Shown: one piece after another, positions 46,335 through 58,150 of the stretch
Position numbering within the stretch: position 1 is the stretch's first letter
How the letters are laid out: each line of letters opens with the position of its first letter
From: Solanum dulcamara
Lineage: Eukaryota > Streptophyta > Magnoliopsida > Solanales > Solanaceae
Assembly (NCBI RefSeq): GCF_947179165.1
Contig: NC_077241.1
Location: 33,599,246-33,663,245 of the forward strand
Reading direction: 5' to 3'
Length of the DNA stretch: 64,000 nt
Notes under the pieces: model-generated
The model's database searches: none
The model's input: only the letters and a program-made list of their open reading frames with translations
What the model was told of the DNA's origin: nothing
Made by a program: the position numbers and the translations under genes

Positions 46335-46642
46335 AAATGAAGCAAGTAGGTGACAAGTAGGTGACACACCTACTTGGGCTAAGTAGGTGACCCACCTACT
46401 TGGGGTGGACCCTACGCTGCCACGTGATAGCGTATGTTTGGTTGCATGGAATGAGGTGGCACCCTAGGGGGCTACCATGTGTCACACCTAGGGGATTCCA
46501 TGTGTCACACCCTAGGGAAGGCTATATATCCTTGGTCTTATGACTAACCCTTCATTTTCCATCCTTTTACACTTAGAAAAAAAATGAGAAACATTAAGAA
46601 GGAGAAAAACAAGCTACGGCAGCCATGGCTTTGAGGTAAGTC
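46335..46642 (+). promoter_or_regulatory. LTR promoter: palindromes, TATA, splice donor
   Basis: AAGTAGGTG and CACCTACTT words alternate at 46335-46405. TATA 'ctatatat' is at 46522-46529. At 113 bases downstream the consensus donor TTGAG/GTAAGT has its intron starting at 46636, 11 bases after an ATG in 'gccatggc'. Confidence 0.65.
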
Positions 46643-48279
46643 CTCCGATTTCATTTTTTATGTTAAGTGTCTAAGGTATTCTTCAGTTAAGCAACGGTGT
46701 TTAACAACATAAAATTTATCATTGGGTCAACAAGGAGGTTTTTATTCTTGTTAACAAATTTGTTTTTAAATGGGACTGCTATTAGTAATACTAGTATAAC
46801 TCCTTATGTAAAGCTTCGTTTTGAGTGATTCAAGCTGTTTTGGAATTTTATTTCATAGGTATATAACTTTTTTTAGCCTTTAAAACCCATTTTTGCTTTT
46901 ATCTTCTCTAAAAAGGATGATAAAGTATAGGTGAGGTGTTGCTCAGATTTTGTTTTGGAAATCCTACATAGACTACTAATGGTATTTTGGGCATATCATT
47001 TTGTACTAAATTGATGTAGGAGTGATTAGAAATTGTATGCAACCCTAATACACATGTATATAACTTTCATTGAGGCCATAAATATTTTCCCCCTCAATTA
47101 CCCCTTCAAAACTAAGCGACAATATAAGACAGTAGGCTATCTAGAATTCACATTTTGATAGTTTGGCGAGTTTGACAAGTTTAGGTTAAGGTAAGGGTTT
47201 TCCTTTTAATTTGGAGTTTATGGTGTTGTTATGAAGTGTATTATACGTTATGTAATAGGATGGAAATATGAAAATTCCATAAATATGCTTGACATTCGAA
47301 ACAAACAAAATTGGTGTTGCAATAGTTAAATTATAGTCGAAGCAAGGTGTTGTGCTTGTGGTGTGTGGATGCAGGTACGTGGTGATGTGTTGAAGGGCTT
47401 AAAAGTGTTCAAAAAGGGGTGTGGGATCTTCTAGGATCAGCCACACGACCCTCCATTTCGTAGGGTTAAAGGTTTTATGAGATAGAGACTAAACACCCTA
47501 TTTTGATATCGTAGTTTTGAACGAGTTGTTTGGAGTTTGTATCTTCTAATATTGAAGTGAATTACTTGTATATGTGCTGCAGGTTGTTGTTTTTGGTTGG
47601 TTGTGGTAATCAAGTATGTAATTGGAAGTTCGGATAGGGCATGTTATAAGGGAAATGCTGCCCGATTTCTTTTAACTTCTTAACCGATTAATAAACTACT
47701 TGAGTAAGACTCCAAAGGAAATGATTCCTATGGATGCTTGGTTGTAGTTTGAGAAGCTGGAGAGTCAAAGGTTATTAATATGAGTATTATTTTTATGATT
47801 AAATAGGTTTAGAGGATGACAAGGCAAATGCGGTAAAGAGTAGTCCGTAAGATGTATGTAAAGCTTTCTTTTTTTCTCTTGGCATGTCTTAGCTATAAGT
47901 GGTTGGTGTATGTAATGCGGGGATAATTCCATTCTTAGAACCCCGAGCATGATTCTTTAATCTTATTCACTTCTCGATGTTAGAAGTACTGTGATAGTTG
48001 AGCTATTGTCTTAAAAGTCTTCTACGTGCTAAAAAGTAATATACTTGAAGCATATCCCTTCCTTCTCTTGGAATGGTTTAACATAAGTAAAACGATGTAC
48101 GATATGAGTTAGAAGTAGTTCCATTTATAGGTTCCGGGTGTGACTCATGGCTTGTACCCACTTTTAAATGGTAAGGGTCTTAAAGTAGTTGAACTATGAC
48201 CCTCGAACTTTCTATCCACTAAATAGTAATTGGAGGTGTAAGCTTCTATACCTAGAGGCTCTTGGATATGTTTGATGAT

Positions 48280-48560
48280 ATTGGAGGGATGTCTTATATG
48301 CTATTCAGTTTTACATGCACGTATATGTATTATTATATTATATGGATTGATCCATCGTACCTCGGCATTATTATATTATACAAATCGGGATGTCGTACCT
48401 TGGCATCATTATATTATATAGATCGGGCCATTGTACCTTGGTAGTATTATATGTGATATGGATTAGGCTGTCATTCCTTGGCATTATTATACGATATGTA
48501 GATCAAACCATCATTCCTCAGCGCGTACTTGATATATACATGGATCGAGCTGTACGTTCT
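48280..48560 (+). repeat. Short tandem repeats: 'gtaccttggcattattatat'
   Basis: Four or five imperfect units of about 55 bases, each with 'cc(t/a)tggcattattatat' and 'tatggat(t/c)g', occur in the U5 part of this solo LTR. They take the place of the GAGTCCC minisatellite of the other family T LTRs. Confidence 0.65.
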
Positions 48561-49275
48561 ATAGTGCTAATAATACATATGTGCTTATGATGACAGAATG
48601 ATGTAGTTGTTAACTGAGCCCCCGAACGGGCCAGATATAGTACATGATGATAGTACATATGACTTTATTTCATAAGATGTAGGTACAGTAATTTGTTAAT
48701 TATTATAATTGTTTCCTTCATCCCTACTTCAGCTATTATCTTAGTTATGATATGTTATGCTTTATATACTTAGTACATGTATCGTACTGACCCCCTTTCT
48801 TTGGGGGGCTGCATTTCATGACCACAGGTATAGATATTCATTTCGAGGATCCACCAGCTTAGGATTTCCACTCAGCTACATATTGTTTTGGAGACTAGCC
48901 TTTGGTGCTAGTCTACAAATATATGTATTTATTTATTTAGGGGTATGGTGGGGGCCCTGTCTCTCCATATATTATCGTACTATTCTTAGAGGTTTGTAGA
49001 CATATCTATGTGGGTTATTTGTAAGTTACTTTAGTTATGCCTATACAATATATTATAAAAGCTATTATATTATGGCAGCCTTGTCGGCTTGCGTGCCCTT
49101 TCCTGATCTGATATAAACAAAAGAAGCTATAGGTATATGAAAAAGTTTTTAACCTATTGGGGTTTTTGCGTATAGTATCATATCGCACACGATTCAACTT
49201 AAGTATAGATGATAGATACGCATAAGGAGGTCCAAGTCGGACCCCAATCGCGGCCTACGGAGTTGGGTCGTGACA

Positions 49276-49280
49276 AATAT
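49276..49280. repeat. Target-site duplication AATAT, right copy
   Basis: It is the partner of AAGAT at 45982-45986. Confidence 0.78.
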
Positions 49281-49671
49281 CAATCTTAGAGAAGTAACTT
49301 TCCCCTTGCAATTGATCAAACAAGTCATCTATCATTAGAATTGGATACTTATTCTTGATGGTTACTTTTTTTAATTGTCGGTAGTTAATACACATACGTT
49401 GTGAACTATACTTTTTTCTAACAAACAAGATGGGAGAACCCCATGGGGATATACTTGGTCTAATAAAACATTTGTCTAACAAGTCTTTCAATTGATCCTT
49501 TAGCTTTTTTCATTCTGCCAGAGCCATTCTATAAGGAGGAATAGAAATGGGTTGAGTAACTGGAAGAAGGTCTATACTAAAATCAATCTCCCTTTCGGGA
49601 GGGAAACTGGGTAAATCATTGGGAAACAAATCTGGAAATTTATTGACAATGGGGACTGACTCTAGAATTTT
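49281..49671 (-). pseudogene. M2 reverse transcriptase, N-terminal part, and linker
   Basis: The minus-strand frame is open at 49491-49281: '[72 protein letters not shown]'. Upstream the linker '[30 protein letters not shown]' is legible with one stop (49510). At about 49671 it fuses directly to the middle of an LTR, so protease, gag, primer site and the LTR 3' end are all missing. Confidence 0.85.
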
Positions 49672-49972
49672 GTGAAATTTCTCAAAATTGAAGAAGCAAC
49701 CTTGAAGAAATCTAGAACCCTAGATTGGATATTAGAGATAAACCTTGAAAGAATTCAATTCCTTGCCTTAGAGAATTTGGGAGAGTGATTTAGAATAAGT
49801 GAATTTTAAAAGAATTGTGTAGATATAGGGTTTTACATAACCATAGTTATGTCTAGGTTCATTGAACGGAATTTAGGAAATGACATAATTGAACTTTATT
49901 AAAATTGAAGTTTTGACCCTATTGATCAACTCTATGAGTCCTAGAAGTAATGACGAGTCATCAAGATGACTT
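49672..49972 (-). repeat. M2 5' LTR, inner part
   Basis: It corresponds to 43002-43260 of the shared LTR, including 'ccttgccttagagaattt' and 'gtctaggttcattga'. It is fused to RT at its left edge and cut at its right by the full-length family T element. It continues at 62004. Confidence 0.82.
49968..49972. repeat. Target-site duplication GACTT, left copy
   Basis: Its partner is GACTG at 62004-62008, one mismatch. The flanks line up on either side of one point in the LTR homologous to 43240-43260. Confidence 0.78.
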
Positions 49973-50514
49973 TGTTATATCCCATACTTTTGTACATTGG
50001 AACATTTTTAAGCTCCTGTAATATTGCCATGTGATTCATGTTATCCATGACATTATCTAAATGATCCTAAGGAATAGAGGATGTAACGCCTCATATATTG
50101 CATAGACTAGTTCTATGTGGGTAGTGATGGTTTGAAATAGGATTGGAAGGATTTAAAAAGGGTTCGAGGCCAAATAATTTATCATAGTAATCGACCTACT
50201 TGCTTAAGCTACTAGTTTGGATGTCTTACATAATTAAGCTACTTGATTACACGTCTAGCTTAAGTAGTAAGGATCACACAGGTTCTTAAGGTAAGACTAA
50301 TTGCTAACCTACGAAAAGAACAAGTAGGTGATGACCTACTTGGAATATGTGAGAGGCATTTTAAATGAAAAGGGCAAGTAGGTGATGCAACTACCTACAA
50401 ACTTGTAGAAGGAATTAAGTGGGGATTAGTTATTAATTATGATTAATTAACCAAATTAGACCACTAAGTAGGCCTCACCAAGATATGTGGCAAAATTTTA
50501 TTGGTGTGTGGATG

Positions 50515-50746
50515 ATAATGGAACATATGTTAACAATGGACACATGTCATAAGGATTGACACATGTCCAACCCCTATGCAGCCTATATATACCCAATTTC
50601 ATGAATAAGAAGCCCATTTCTTTCATCTTCAACCATTGGAAATATAGATAAAAAGAAGAAGAGTCCAAGCCATGGCAACTCACGGCCATGGCTGAGATAA
50701 TCAAGCTCCCAAATTCCGATCCCCACATAAATTTCCTAAGGTATTT
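50515..50746 (+). promoter_or_regulatory. LTR TATA box and leader splice donor (5' LTR)
   Basis: Two GACACATGTC palindromes (50537 and 50559) precede TATA 'ctatatat' (50583-50590). CTAAG/GTATTT with an intron start at 50741 lies 158 bases downstream. The 3' LTR has the same layout. Confidence 0.6.
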
Positions 50747-52189
50747 TTTGATCAATTAGAGGTGATTAACAACGTGAACTAATCATTGGAGCAGCAATAA
50801 GGCCTAACGTGTAATCTACAAGTTTTAGCCAATATAAGAAGCCAACTTGTTAATGTAAGAGTTAATCATTATGTATATGTTTTAAGATGAATTTGAACAT
50901 GTTGTGAATGTGTAAAAGTGAATTAGATGTATGAAATTATGTATGTAGGCGTTGGAATGTTGTTGAAGCTATAGAGGCTATTTTAATTGAAGTCAGTGAG
51001 TTGAATTGGATTAATATTTTGGTTATTATTGTCATAAGTTATGTAATGAGAATGAGGGAATTAAATAGTTAAAATGGAAGTTGTAATTGTTGTATGGGTT
51101 GTTGTAGAAGTTTATATGATGTTAATGTAATTGTTTTTGCACATAAGAAGGTGATGTTGATAACGTGTGGTTTTTGGTGTAGTTCATGGACTTAGATGGA
51201 AAGAATGACTTAAGTAATGTATAATAAATGTAGATGGTCCATTTGTCATGTTTGTAGGTGTTCGTAAGAGTATCGAGCATCTCTTTACGTTGTTAGTTAG
51301 GAACTGCTTTGGGTTTGTTCTTATTCTTGTTGAATTGAAGGACTAAATTCTTGTTATATTGAAGGACTAAGAGTAGTTAAGGCTATAGTGTTGTTGTAAT
51401 TGTTGGACTATTATATAGTCATTCAATTAAGTGTTGTGGCTATAGATTATTAAGAGTAACTTGATTACGGCGTAGTCGTTATGTTAAAAATTATAAAACC
51501 TCATATTGTATGGACTATTTTGGAACATTCTTGAATCTTGCCTTGGCTAACTTTGATATAGAACTTGAATGTGTGGTTGTTGATGTTGACCTGGTTGTTA
51601 CGTAGTTGGTTTGAATATAAGGACAATGTTGCCTAATTTTCTAGAAATGAGCTACTAACATTGTAGTATGTTTTGAAACCTTCCTGTAGCTTAACCATAG
51701 TTCTTGACGTCTCAATATAGGTTGAGACACTGCAGGTAGCTTACATAATTTTTGTTACAGATAAGCATTAAAGGTATATAAAGTTATCCCTTCTTTCTTT
51801 TGGCATTTCTTAAATATAAGTGAAATATCATATGAGCTTTGGGGTAATTCCATTCATAGATTTCGAGTATTTAAGCTACTGCCCTTGAGTCTCCTATATG
51901 TTGGACAGTAGTTGGTATGTGAAAGTCCCTATTCTTAAAGAGTCTATAATAATTAATGCCGTTAACTTTTGTAAGTTGTTTGTATTATCATGATACGTGT
52001 GTATGATCCCTGAGGCCTTATTTAATATAGTTCATAATAACATTCAAAGAGTACTGAACATGACTATCACCCTAATACTCAAGTATTGATTAGTCTACTT
52101 ATCTATTGAGTCTCAAATGATTATATAAATGCGTAAGGTTAATCACTAATCTACTCATGCATAATTTCATTACATCTTTCAATGAGTCC

Positions 52190-52640
52190 TGTGCTAGGAA
52201 TGTTATCTCAGACATTTTACTACATTATCCACCAAGTCCCTCACTAGGGGGCCGGGTAAGCTATATGATGATATAATAATACAATGATATGGTTGTGGCA
52301 CCGAGTTCCACAATGGGCCAGGTATGGTATACGTGTGCATGAATTTGTTCACCAAGTCCCTTACTAGAGGGCCAGGTACGGTATATATATATGATGATAA
52401 GATAATATAATGATACGACTTTGTTCACCGAGTCCCTTACTAGAGGGTCGGGTACGGTATATGTATATGATGCTATAATAATATAATGATATGACTTTTT
52501 TCACCAAGTCTCTTACTAGAGGGCTGGGTACGGTATATGTTTATGATAATATGATCATATAATGATGTGAATTTGTTCACCGAGTCATTCCTAGAGGGTC
52601 GGGTACAGTATATATATATGATGATAGGATAATATGGTGA
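52190..52640. repeat. Minisatellite of ~75-80 bases in the 5' LTR
   Basis: Five or six units run 'ttcaccgagtcccttactag', then 'agggtcgggtacggtatat', then an AT-rich ATGATATAATAAT tail. The 3' LTR has about four. Confidence 0.85.
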
Positions 52641-53473
52641 TATGATTATGGCACAAGTCCCATAATAGTCTGGGTGTGGTATATGATAATGTGCATGATT
52701 TGTTTAGTAAGGCACAGGTACAGTAAGTTCTTGATAATCATACTTATCTCTTGGACTTTCTACTTCAGTTATGATACTGTATTTCATGTTTTATATACTC
52801 AGTACATTTCTTGTAGTGACCCCCTTCCTTTGGAACATGGGGGAGGAGGGAGGGGAGGCTGCATTTTATGCCAATAGGTACAGATACTCGTTTTAGGGAT
52901 CTACCAGCTTAGGATTTCCATTCAGCTGCTTTGGAGTGCTCCATTGTCCCAGAGCCTAGACTTTTGGTATAGATCCTTTTGATGTATATATTTATTTATC
53001 TAGGGGTATGAAGGGGCCCTTTTCCATCATGTTCTACTGTTAATACTCTTAGAGGTATGTAGATATATGTGTGGGTTATATATGGATGTTGTTCGGTTGT
53101 GTTAGCATGACTTATTTTGGGACATTCCCATACATAGTGGCAACCTTATCGGCTTGCATGTATATATATTTTGAGATGTTGTGTGTAGTGACAGCCTTAT
53201 AAGCTTGCGTATATATATATGTAGTGGGACGTTCCCATATGCTATGATAGCCTTGTCAGCTTATGTACTATGTTACCTATTGATAGTTATGACTACTCAG
53301 GAGACAGGTTGCCTGATATAAATATATTTATGCGATAGTTCTAAGACTAGGTTTTGGATCTTTATAGTTTCCATATTATGTTTAGTTGTGGATTGATCAT
53401 ATAGCTAATAGGTGTATATATGAGAATCCGGCTCGGGCACCAATCACGACCTATGGGGGTTGGGTCATGACAA

Positions 53474-53491
53474 AAGTGGTATTAGAGCAGT
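53474..53491 (+). other. Family T primer-binding site
   Basis: 'aaagtggtattagagcag' follows the LTR end by one base; GTGGTATTAGAGC is one change from the initiator Met-tRNA site GTGGTATCAGAGC. Confidence 0.85.
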
Positions 53492-53676
53492 TTATCCTCG
53501 GAGTGTCTACAACCCGTGTCTAGTAAAGTCTTGTTTATCGGTGTGTTGTACACCACATCTATAAACAGGAATCTACAGAACATTTAGGATGTTATCCTTA
53601 CTTCTTACTCTAGATCATGCGATAGAGCTATATTTTTAGGATAATCCCTCCCTTATAAATTATTATGTTTACAACT

Positions 53677-55024
53677 ATGCCGCCAAACAAAGCATCAGTA
53701 GTCCAGAGAGAAAAATATGTAGTAGGAGAGACTAGTTAGACTCTGAGAGTTACTAGAGCCCGTGCCCAGTCCATGCCTAAGATTATACTTTAGTTAGTGA
53801 GATCTGCTACACCACCAACTCCAGAGGAGCTTAAAGCAGCAGCAGCTGTAGATCAGGGGGTGGAGGATAGGGCCATGAGTGAGACAGTTTAGTTACTGAC
53901 CAGATTAGCAATGGGGTAAGCTCGCAGGCATGGATTAGGGGTTGACTATTCGGATAGACATGATAGTTTAAGGGCACATGACTTCTTGACTTATAATCCC
54001 TTAGAGTTCTATAGTAAAAAGCCTATGGAGGATCCATAGGAGCTTATTCAGCAGATGCAGCATACGTTGAGGATAATCAGAGCTTCTAATACTGAGTCTC
54101 TTGAGTTAGCTTCATACTGGTTGCATTATGTAGCTGTTAATTGGTATGAGTCTAGGGATCTGTCTAGGGTCAAGGGTGCTCCTCTAGTAGTATGGGATTA
54201 TTTTGTAGAGGCCTTCCTTGGCCACTTTCTACCTCCAGAGATGAGGCGAGCCAGAGTTGATAGATTCTTGCATTTCAGGTAGAATGGTAGGAGTGTTCGA
54301 GATTATAGTCTTGAGTTTGATTTATTGGCGAGACATGCACCCACTATTATGGCTGATATGGCTGATAGAGTACGTCATTATGTGACAGGAATGGATCGTT
54401 ATTTGATTAATAGCTATATAGTAATGGCCTCTCAACCAGGTATGGATATTGCTCGGTTACAAGTATTGCACAAGGGGTAGCGGAGTGTCACAGAGGGCGT
54501 CAGTCTAATAGGGATCATGACAGAGGCCAATATAAAAGAGCTTTATCGATTGGGTATTCTAGCAAATTTTGAGGCAGGGAACCTCAGCAGTATAGTAGAT
54601 ATCCTTCTCAGTCAGCCCAGAGTGCACCTCCATAGTTCACAGGTATGGGATTTAATATCACAGGGTATTTAGGAGCCGGCTAGAAGTCCAGGGTTTTAGG
54701 TTCGCAAATAAAAAAGGGTTTATGCTAATTGAGGCCACCTTTGCCTCGTTTTCATTGTGGTAGGCTCCATTTTGGGTAATGTCATTTTGCCACAGATACT
54801 TGTTTTAATTGCAGAAATCAAGGCCATATCATGAGGGAGTGTCAATATAGGGGTAATCTAAGTGGTGTAGTTCAGCATACTAGGTTTGTTTCTGTTTCAT
54901 CTTTTTCTATGGCTATGCGCCTTGTGGGGCAGTGCATTCAGACACTAGTAGGCCATGATAGAGGTCGTGGTAGGGCTTCTAGTTGTAGAGGTCCTTCGAA
55001 TTTCATATATGCCTTGGCTAGTTG
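53677..55024 (+). pseudogene. gag: Family T Gag remnant
   Basis: Translation would start at ATG 53677 (MPPNKASVVQ). In the same frame follow at least four TAG stops at positions where CAG (Gln) is expected (for example 53737, 53791 and 54037), then the capsid core at 54055-54282: 'ESLELASYWLHYVAVNWYESRD', 'VVWDYFVEAFLGHFLPPEMRRARVDRFLHF'. 'RSVRDYSLEFDLLARHAP' follows. After a frameshift comes the zinc knuckle CFNCRNQGHIMREC (54801-54842), a complete CX2CX4HX4C. It is intact in its motifs but interrupted throughout. Confidence 0.87.
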
Positions 55025-55039
55025 ACAGAACCACGAGGC

Positions 55040-55385
55040 ATCACCAAACGTGATTACAGGTATATTATAGATTTTCTCTTAGGACACATATGCATTGATA
55101 GATCTAGGCTCTACCTTATCATATATATCTCTCTTTGTTGCTAGTAGAATCATAATAATATCTATATTGATAGATTCATTTGATGTAGGTACACTGATAG
55201 GAGATTTTGTTATAGTCAAGCAAGTATATAGAGATTGATTGGTGATTATATATAGTCTTCACACCAAGGCATATTTGATAGAGTTAGATATGAAAGAATT
55301 TGATGTTATTATGGGTATGGATTGGTTAGCTTCTTGTTATGCTAATGTTGATCATAGAGACAAAGTAGTTCGGTTTCAGTTCTAA
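55040..55385 (+). pseudogene. Family T protease remnant
   Basis: 'TYALIDLGSTLSYISLFVASR' at 55087-55150 is the active-site region, with D-S-G changed to D-L-G. The C-terminal part 'AYLIELDMKEFDVIMGMDWLASCYANVDHRDKVVRFQF' (55268-55383) is well kept and ends in a stop. Stops at 55067 and 55237 divide it. It lies directly after gag. Confidence 0.84.
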
Positions 55386-56300
55386 GTGGACTCAATTATA
55401 GAATGGTTGGGGAATACAACATCGCCAAGGGGTAAGTTTATTTCATACATCAAATCAAGGAAGATGGTTATAAAGGGTTATATTTATCATTTGGTTTGTG
55501 TGTATAACTTGGAAGAAGAAGTACCGACTCTTCAGTTAGTTTTGGTAGTTAATGAATATCAAAAATTATTTTTAGATAAACTTCTAGGTCTTTCTCCTGA
55601 GCTGGAGATAGAGTTCACCATAGATGTATTGCTATATACTCAATCTATATTTATTCCTCCCTACAAAATGGCACCAGCAGTGCTGAAGGAGTTGAAAGAG
55701 TAATTGAGAGACTTGTTAGAAAAGGGCTTCATTAGGCCTAGCACATTACCTTGGGGAGCACCGTTACTATTCATGAGAAAGAAACATAGGTCGCTACAAA
55801 TGTGTATTCATTATAGGTAGCAGAACAAGGAGACAATAAAGAATAGATATCCCCTCTCCAAGATTGATGATTTATTTAACTAGTTGTAGGGTTCGAAGTG
55901 TTTTTCAAAGATAGACTTACGGTCAGGCTATTACCAAGTACAAGTAAAGGAAGCAGATATTCCAAAGACTGCGTTCAGGACCGAATACAAGCATTATGAG
56001 TTTAGGGTATTGTGTTTTGGGCTGGCCAATGCTCCAGCAGTGTTTATGGATCTAATGAACCGAGTGTTCAACCCATTCCTAGACCTGTTCATGATTGTAT
56101 TTATTAATTATATTTTTGTTTATTCACGATCAAAAGAGGAGCATGCAAATCATTTGAGGGCAGTAATTGGGGTGCTCCAGCACCTGAAGTTGTATGCCAA
56201 GTTCTCTAAATGTGAATTCTGGTTGAATTTAGTAGTATTCTTGGGGAATATCATTGAAGTTAATGGTATTCAATTAGATTACAGAAGATTAAGTCCCTAA
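55386..56300 (+). pseudogene. Family T reverse transcriptase remnant
   Basis: The linker is open at 55386-55703 ('ISYIKSRKMVIKGYIYHLV', 'DKLLGLSPELEIEFTIDVLLYTQSIFIPPYKMAPAVLKELKE'). After a TAA the fingers continue '[20 protein letters not shown]', 'QMCIHYR', then '[34 protein letters not shown]'. The palm reads '[18 protein letters not shown]', followed by '[10 protein letters not shown]' at 56098-56127. Both catalytic aspartates of FIDDI are changed, to Asn and Tyr. '[18 protein letters not shown]' is the thumb start. Confidence 0.9.
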
Positions 56301-56908
56301 AGAACTGTCCTAGACCTACAACACCTACTGAGGTATGTAGTTTTCTAAGGCTAGTAGGATATTACAAGAGATTTGTAGAGAAGTTTGCCTCGATTGCAAT
56401 ACTTTTAACAAGGCTAAGTCAGAAGGCAGCTAAGTTTCAGTGGCCTAATGCTTGTGAACAATGCTTTTAGTTGCTGAAAGATAAATTGACTACGACTCTA
56501 GTTCTAACTCTTTCTGAAGGACTAGATAGCTATGTCATTTATTGTGATGCTTTTGGTGTTAGGCTAGGTTATGTATTGATGCAACATGATAGAGTTATAG
56601 CCTATGCCTCCTGGCAGCTTAGAAATCATGAAAGAAATTATCCTACTCATGATCTAGAGTTAGCAACATTAATTCATGCTTTAAAAATATGGAGGCATTA
56701 TCTATATGGTGTGCATGTTGATATTTACATGGATCACAAATGTCTCCAATATATCTTTAAGCAGAAGGAGATGAATTTGCGGCAGAGAAGGTGGCTAGAC
56801 TTGCTAAAGGATTATGATATTGATATTCTATACCACCTAAGAAAAGCAAATATTATAGCAGATGCACTCAGCCATAAATATATGGGTAGTTGGAAGATGT
56901 ACAACTAG
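56301..56908 (+). pseudogene. Family T RNase H remnant
   Basis: The connection region ('[23 protein letters not shown]') is recognisable at 56328-56400. The open stretch 56471-56908 holds '[19 protein letters not shown]' (first Asp), '[41 protein letters not shown]' (Glu and Asp) and '[12 protein letters not shown]' (last Asp). All four catalytic acids are present and there is no stop over 146 codons, so this is the best-preserved enzymatic domain in the window. Confidence 0.9.
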
Positions 56909-58150
56909 AGCAGAAAGAGATAGTCCATGATATTTGCCAGTTAGCTAACCTTGGAGTTCGTTAGGTTGATTCCAATGATGGTGGAGTTTCTGTTCGAGGA
57001 GTTATTGAATCCTCTATCATGAAAAAGTTAAAGCGACACTAGTACGAAGACCCTATTCTGGCACAGTATAGGGATGCGGCCCTTCAAAAGGAGAAGACCC
57101 TATTTGAGATCATACTTGACGGAATGTTAAGATATAAGGGTAGATTATATGTGCCTGAGATTGCAAGGGCTACAATAACAGGTTATGGAAGAGACACTCT
57201 ATGTCTATTATTCTGTTCATCCAAGGTCAACAAAGATGTATCATGACCTCAGATGTTTATATTGGTGGGATGTCCTGAAGAAGGATATAGAAGAGTTTGT
57301 AGCCGAGTGCTCGAATTATCAATAGGTTAATATCGAGCATCAGAAACCTAGTGGACTATTAAAGGAGATGGAAATCATGACTAGGAAATGGAAAGAATAT
57401 AATATGGACTTCATTATAGGCTTACCTCGCACTCCATAGAAGTATGATTCCATATGAGTTATTATAGATAGGCTGACAAAATCAACCCATTTTCTTTTAG
57501 TTAGGACTACATATTCAGCTGAGGATTATATAAAGTTATATATCAAGGAGATAGTAAGACTTCATAGAGTCCCCACATTTATTATATTGAACAGAGGAGC
57601 TGATTTTATAGCTAACTTTTGGAGATCATTCCAGAAAGAATTGGGACACAAGTGAGTCTTAGCACAACATTTTACCCTTAGACTGACAGACAAGCCGAGC
57701 ATACTATTTAAACGGTAGAAGATATGTTACAGACCTATATTATTGACTTTAGAGGTAGCTGGGATGATCATTTTCCACTTATTGAATTTTCTTATAATAA
57801 TAGTTATTATTCTAGTATCCTAATGGCACAATATGAGGCTTTGTAGGGCAGGAAGTGTAGATCACCTATTGGTTGGTTTGATGTTGGTGAGACTAAACTA
57901 ATAGGCCAGATGTGATTCAGCAAGCTATTGATAAATTGAAGCTCATTCAGAAGAGAGTATTAACATCTCAGAGTTGACAGAAATCATATGCAGATAATTG
58001 ACACCGACCCTTAGATTTTAAGGTTGATAATTGGGTGTTATTGAAGGTATCACCCATGAAGGGTGTAATGAGATTCAGCAATAAAGAGAAGCTTAGTCCA
58101 AGGTACGATGGACCTTATCAGATCATTTGTATGGTAGGCAAGGTTGACTA
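56909..58150 (+). pseudogene. Family T integrase remnant
   Basis: The N-terminal spacer ('VDSNDGGVSVRG') leads to the zinc finger 'YYSVHPRSTKMYHDLRCLYWW', then 'ECSNYQ'; the second Cys of CxxC is Tyr. The core has 'YNMDFIIGLP' (Asp kept), 'ILNRGADF' (normally ISDRGAQF, Asp to Asn) and 'EHTI.TVEDMLQ' (Glu region). 'LIEFSYNNSYYSS' and 'VGWFD'-like pieces follow, then 'GVLLKVSPMKGVMRFS' near 58030. There are many TAG/TGA stops and frameshifts near 57645. Confidence 0.86.

Larger units (their letters stand above)
45987..49275 (+). mobile_element. Family T solo LTR in M2 RT
   Basis: It starts TGTTGCACCCC and ends GTCGTGACA, 3289 bases, with a near-perfect 5-base duplication. It is the intact-length relative of 29755-34722 without the triplication. 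It contains no gag or pol. CACCTACTT palindromes are at 46335-46405, decayed G-boxes at 46475-46512 and the twin hairpin at 48770-48812. The small frames at 48262-48590 are chance frames in AT-rich repeats. Confidence 0.88.
49973..53472 (+). repeat. Family T 5' LTR
   Basis: It starts TGTTATATCCC and ends GTCATGACA. CACCTACTTG-type words lie at 50320-50400, TATA at 50583-50590, donor-like CTAAG/GTATTT at 50741, the minisatellite at 52190-52640, a degraded twin hairpin at 52799-52860, and three '(g)ttcccat...gcc(t)tat..gctt' repeats at 53115-53275. Confidence 0.9.

Noticed and set aside
48262..48590. Short plus-strand frames in AT-rich repeats
   Set aside because: They are produced by repeated 'tggcattattatat' units inside a solo LTR; no homology to any protein family is evident.
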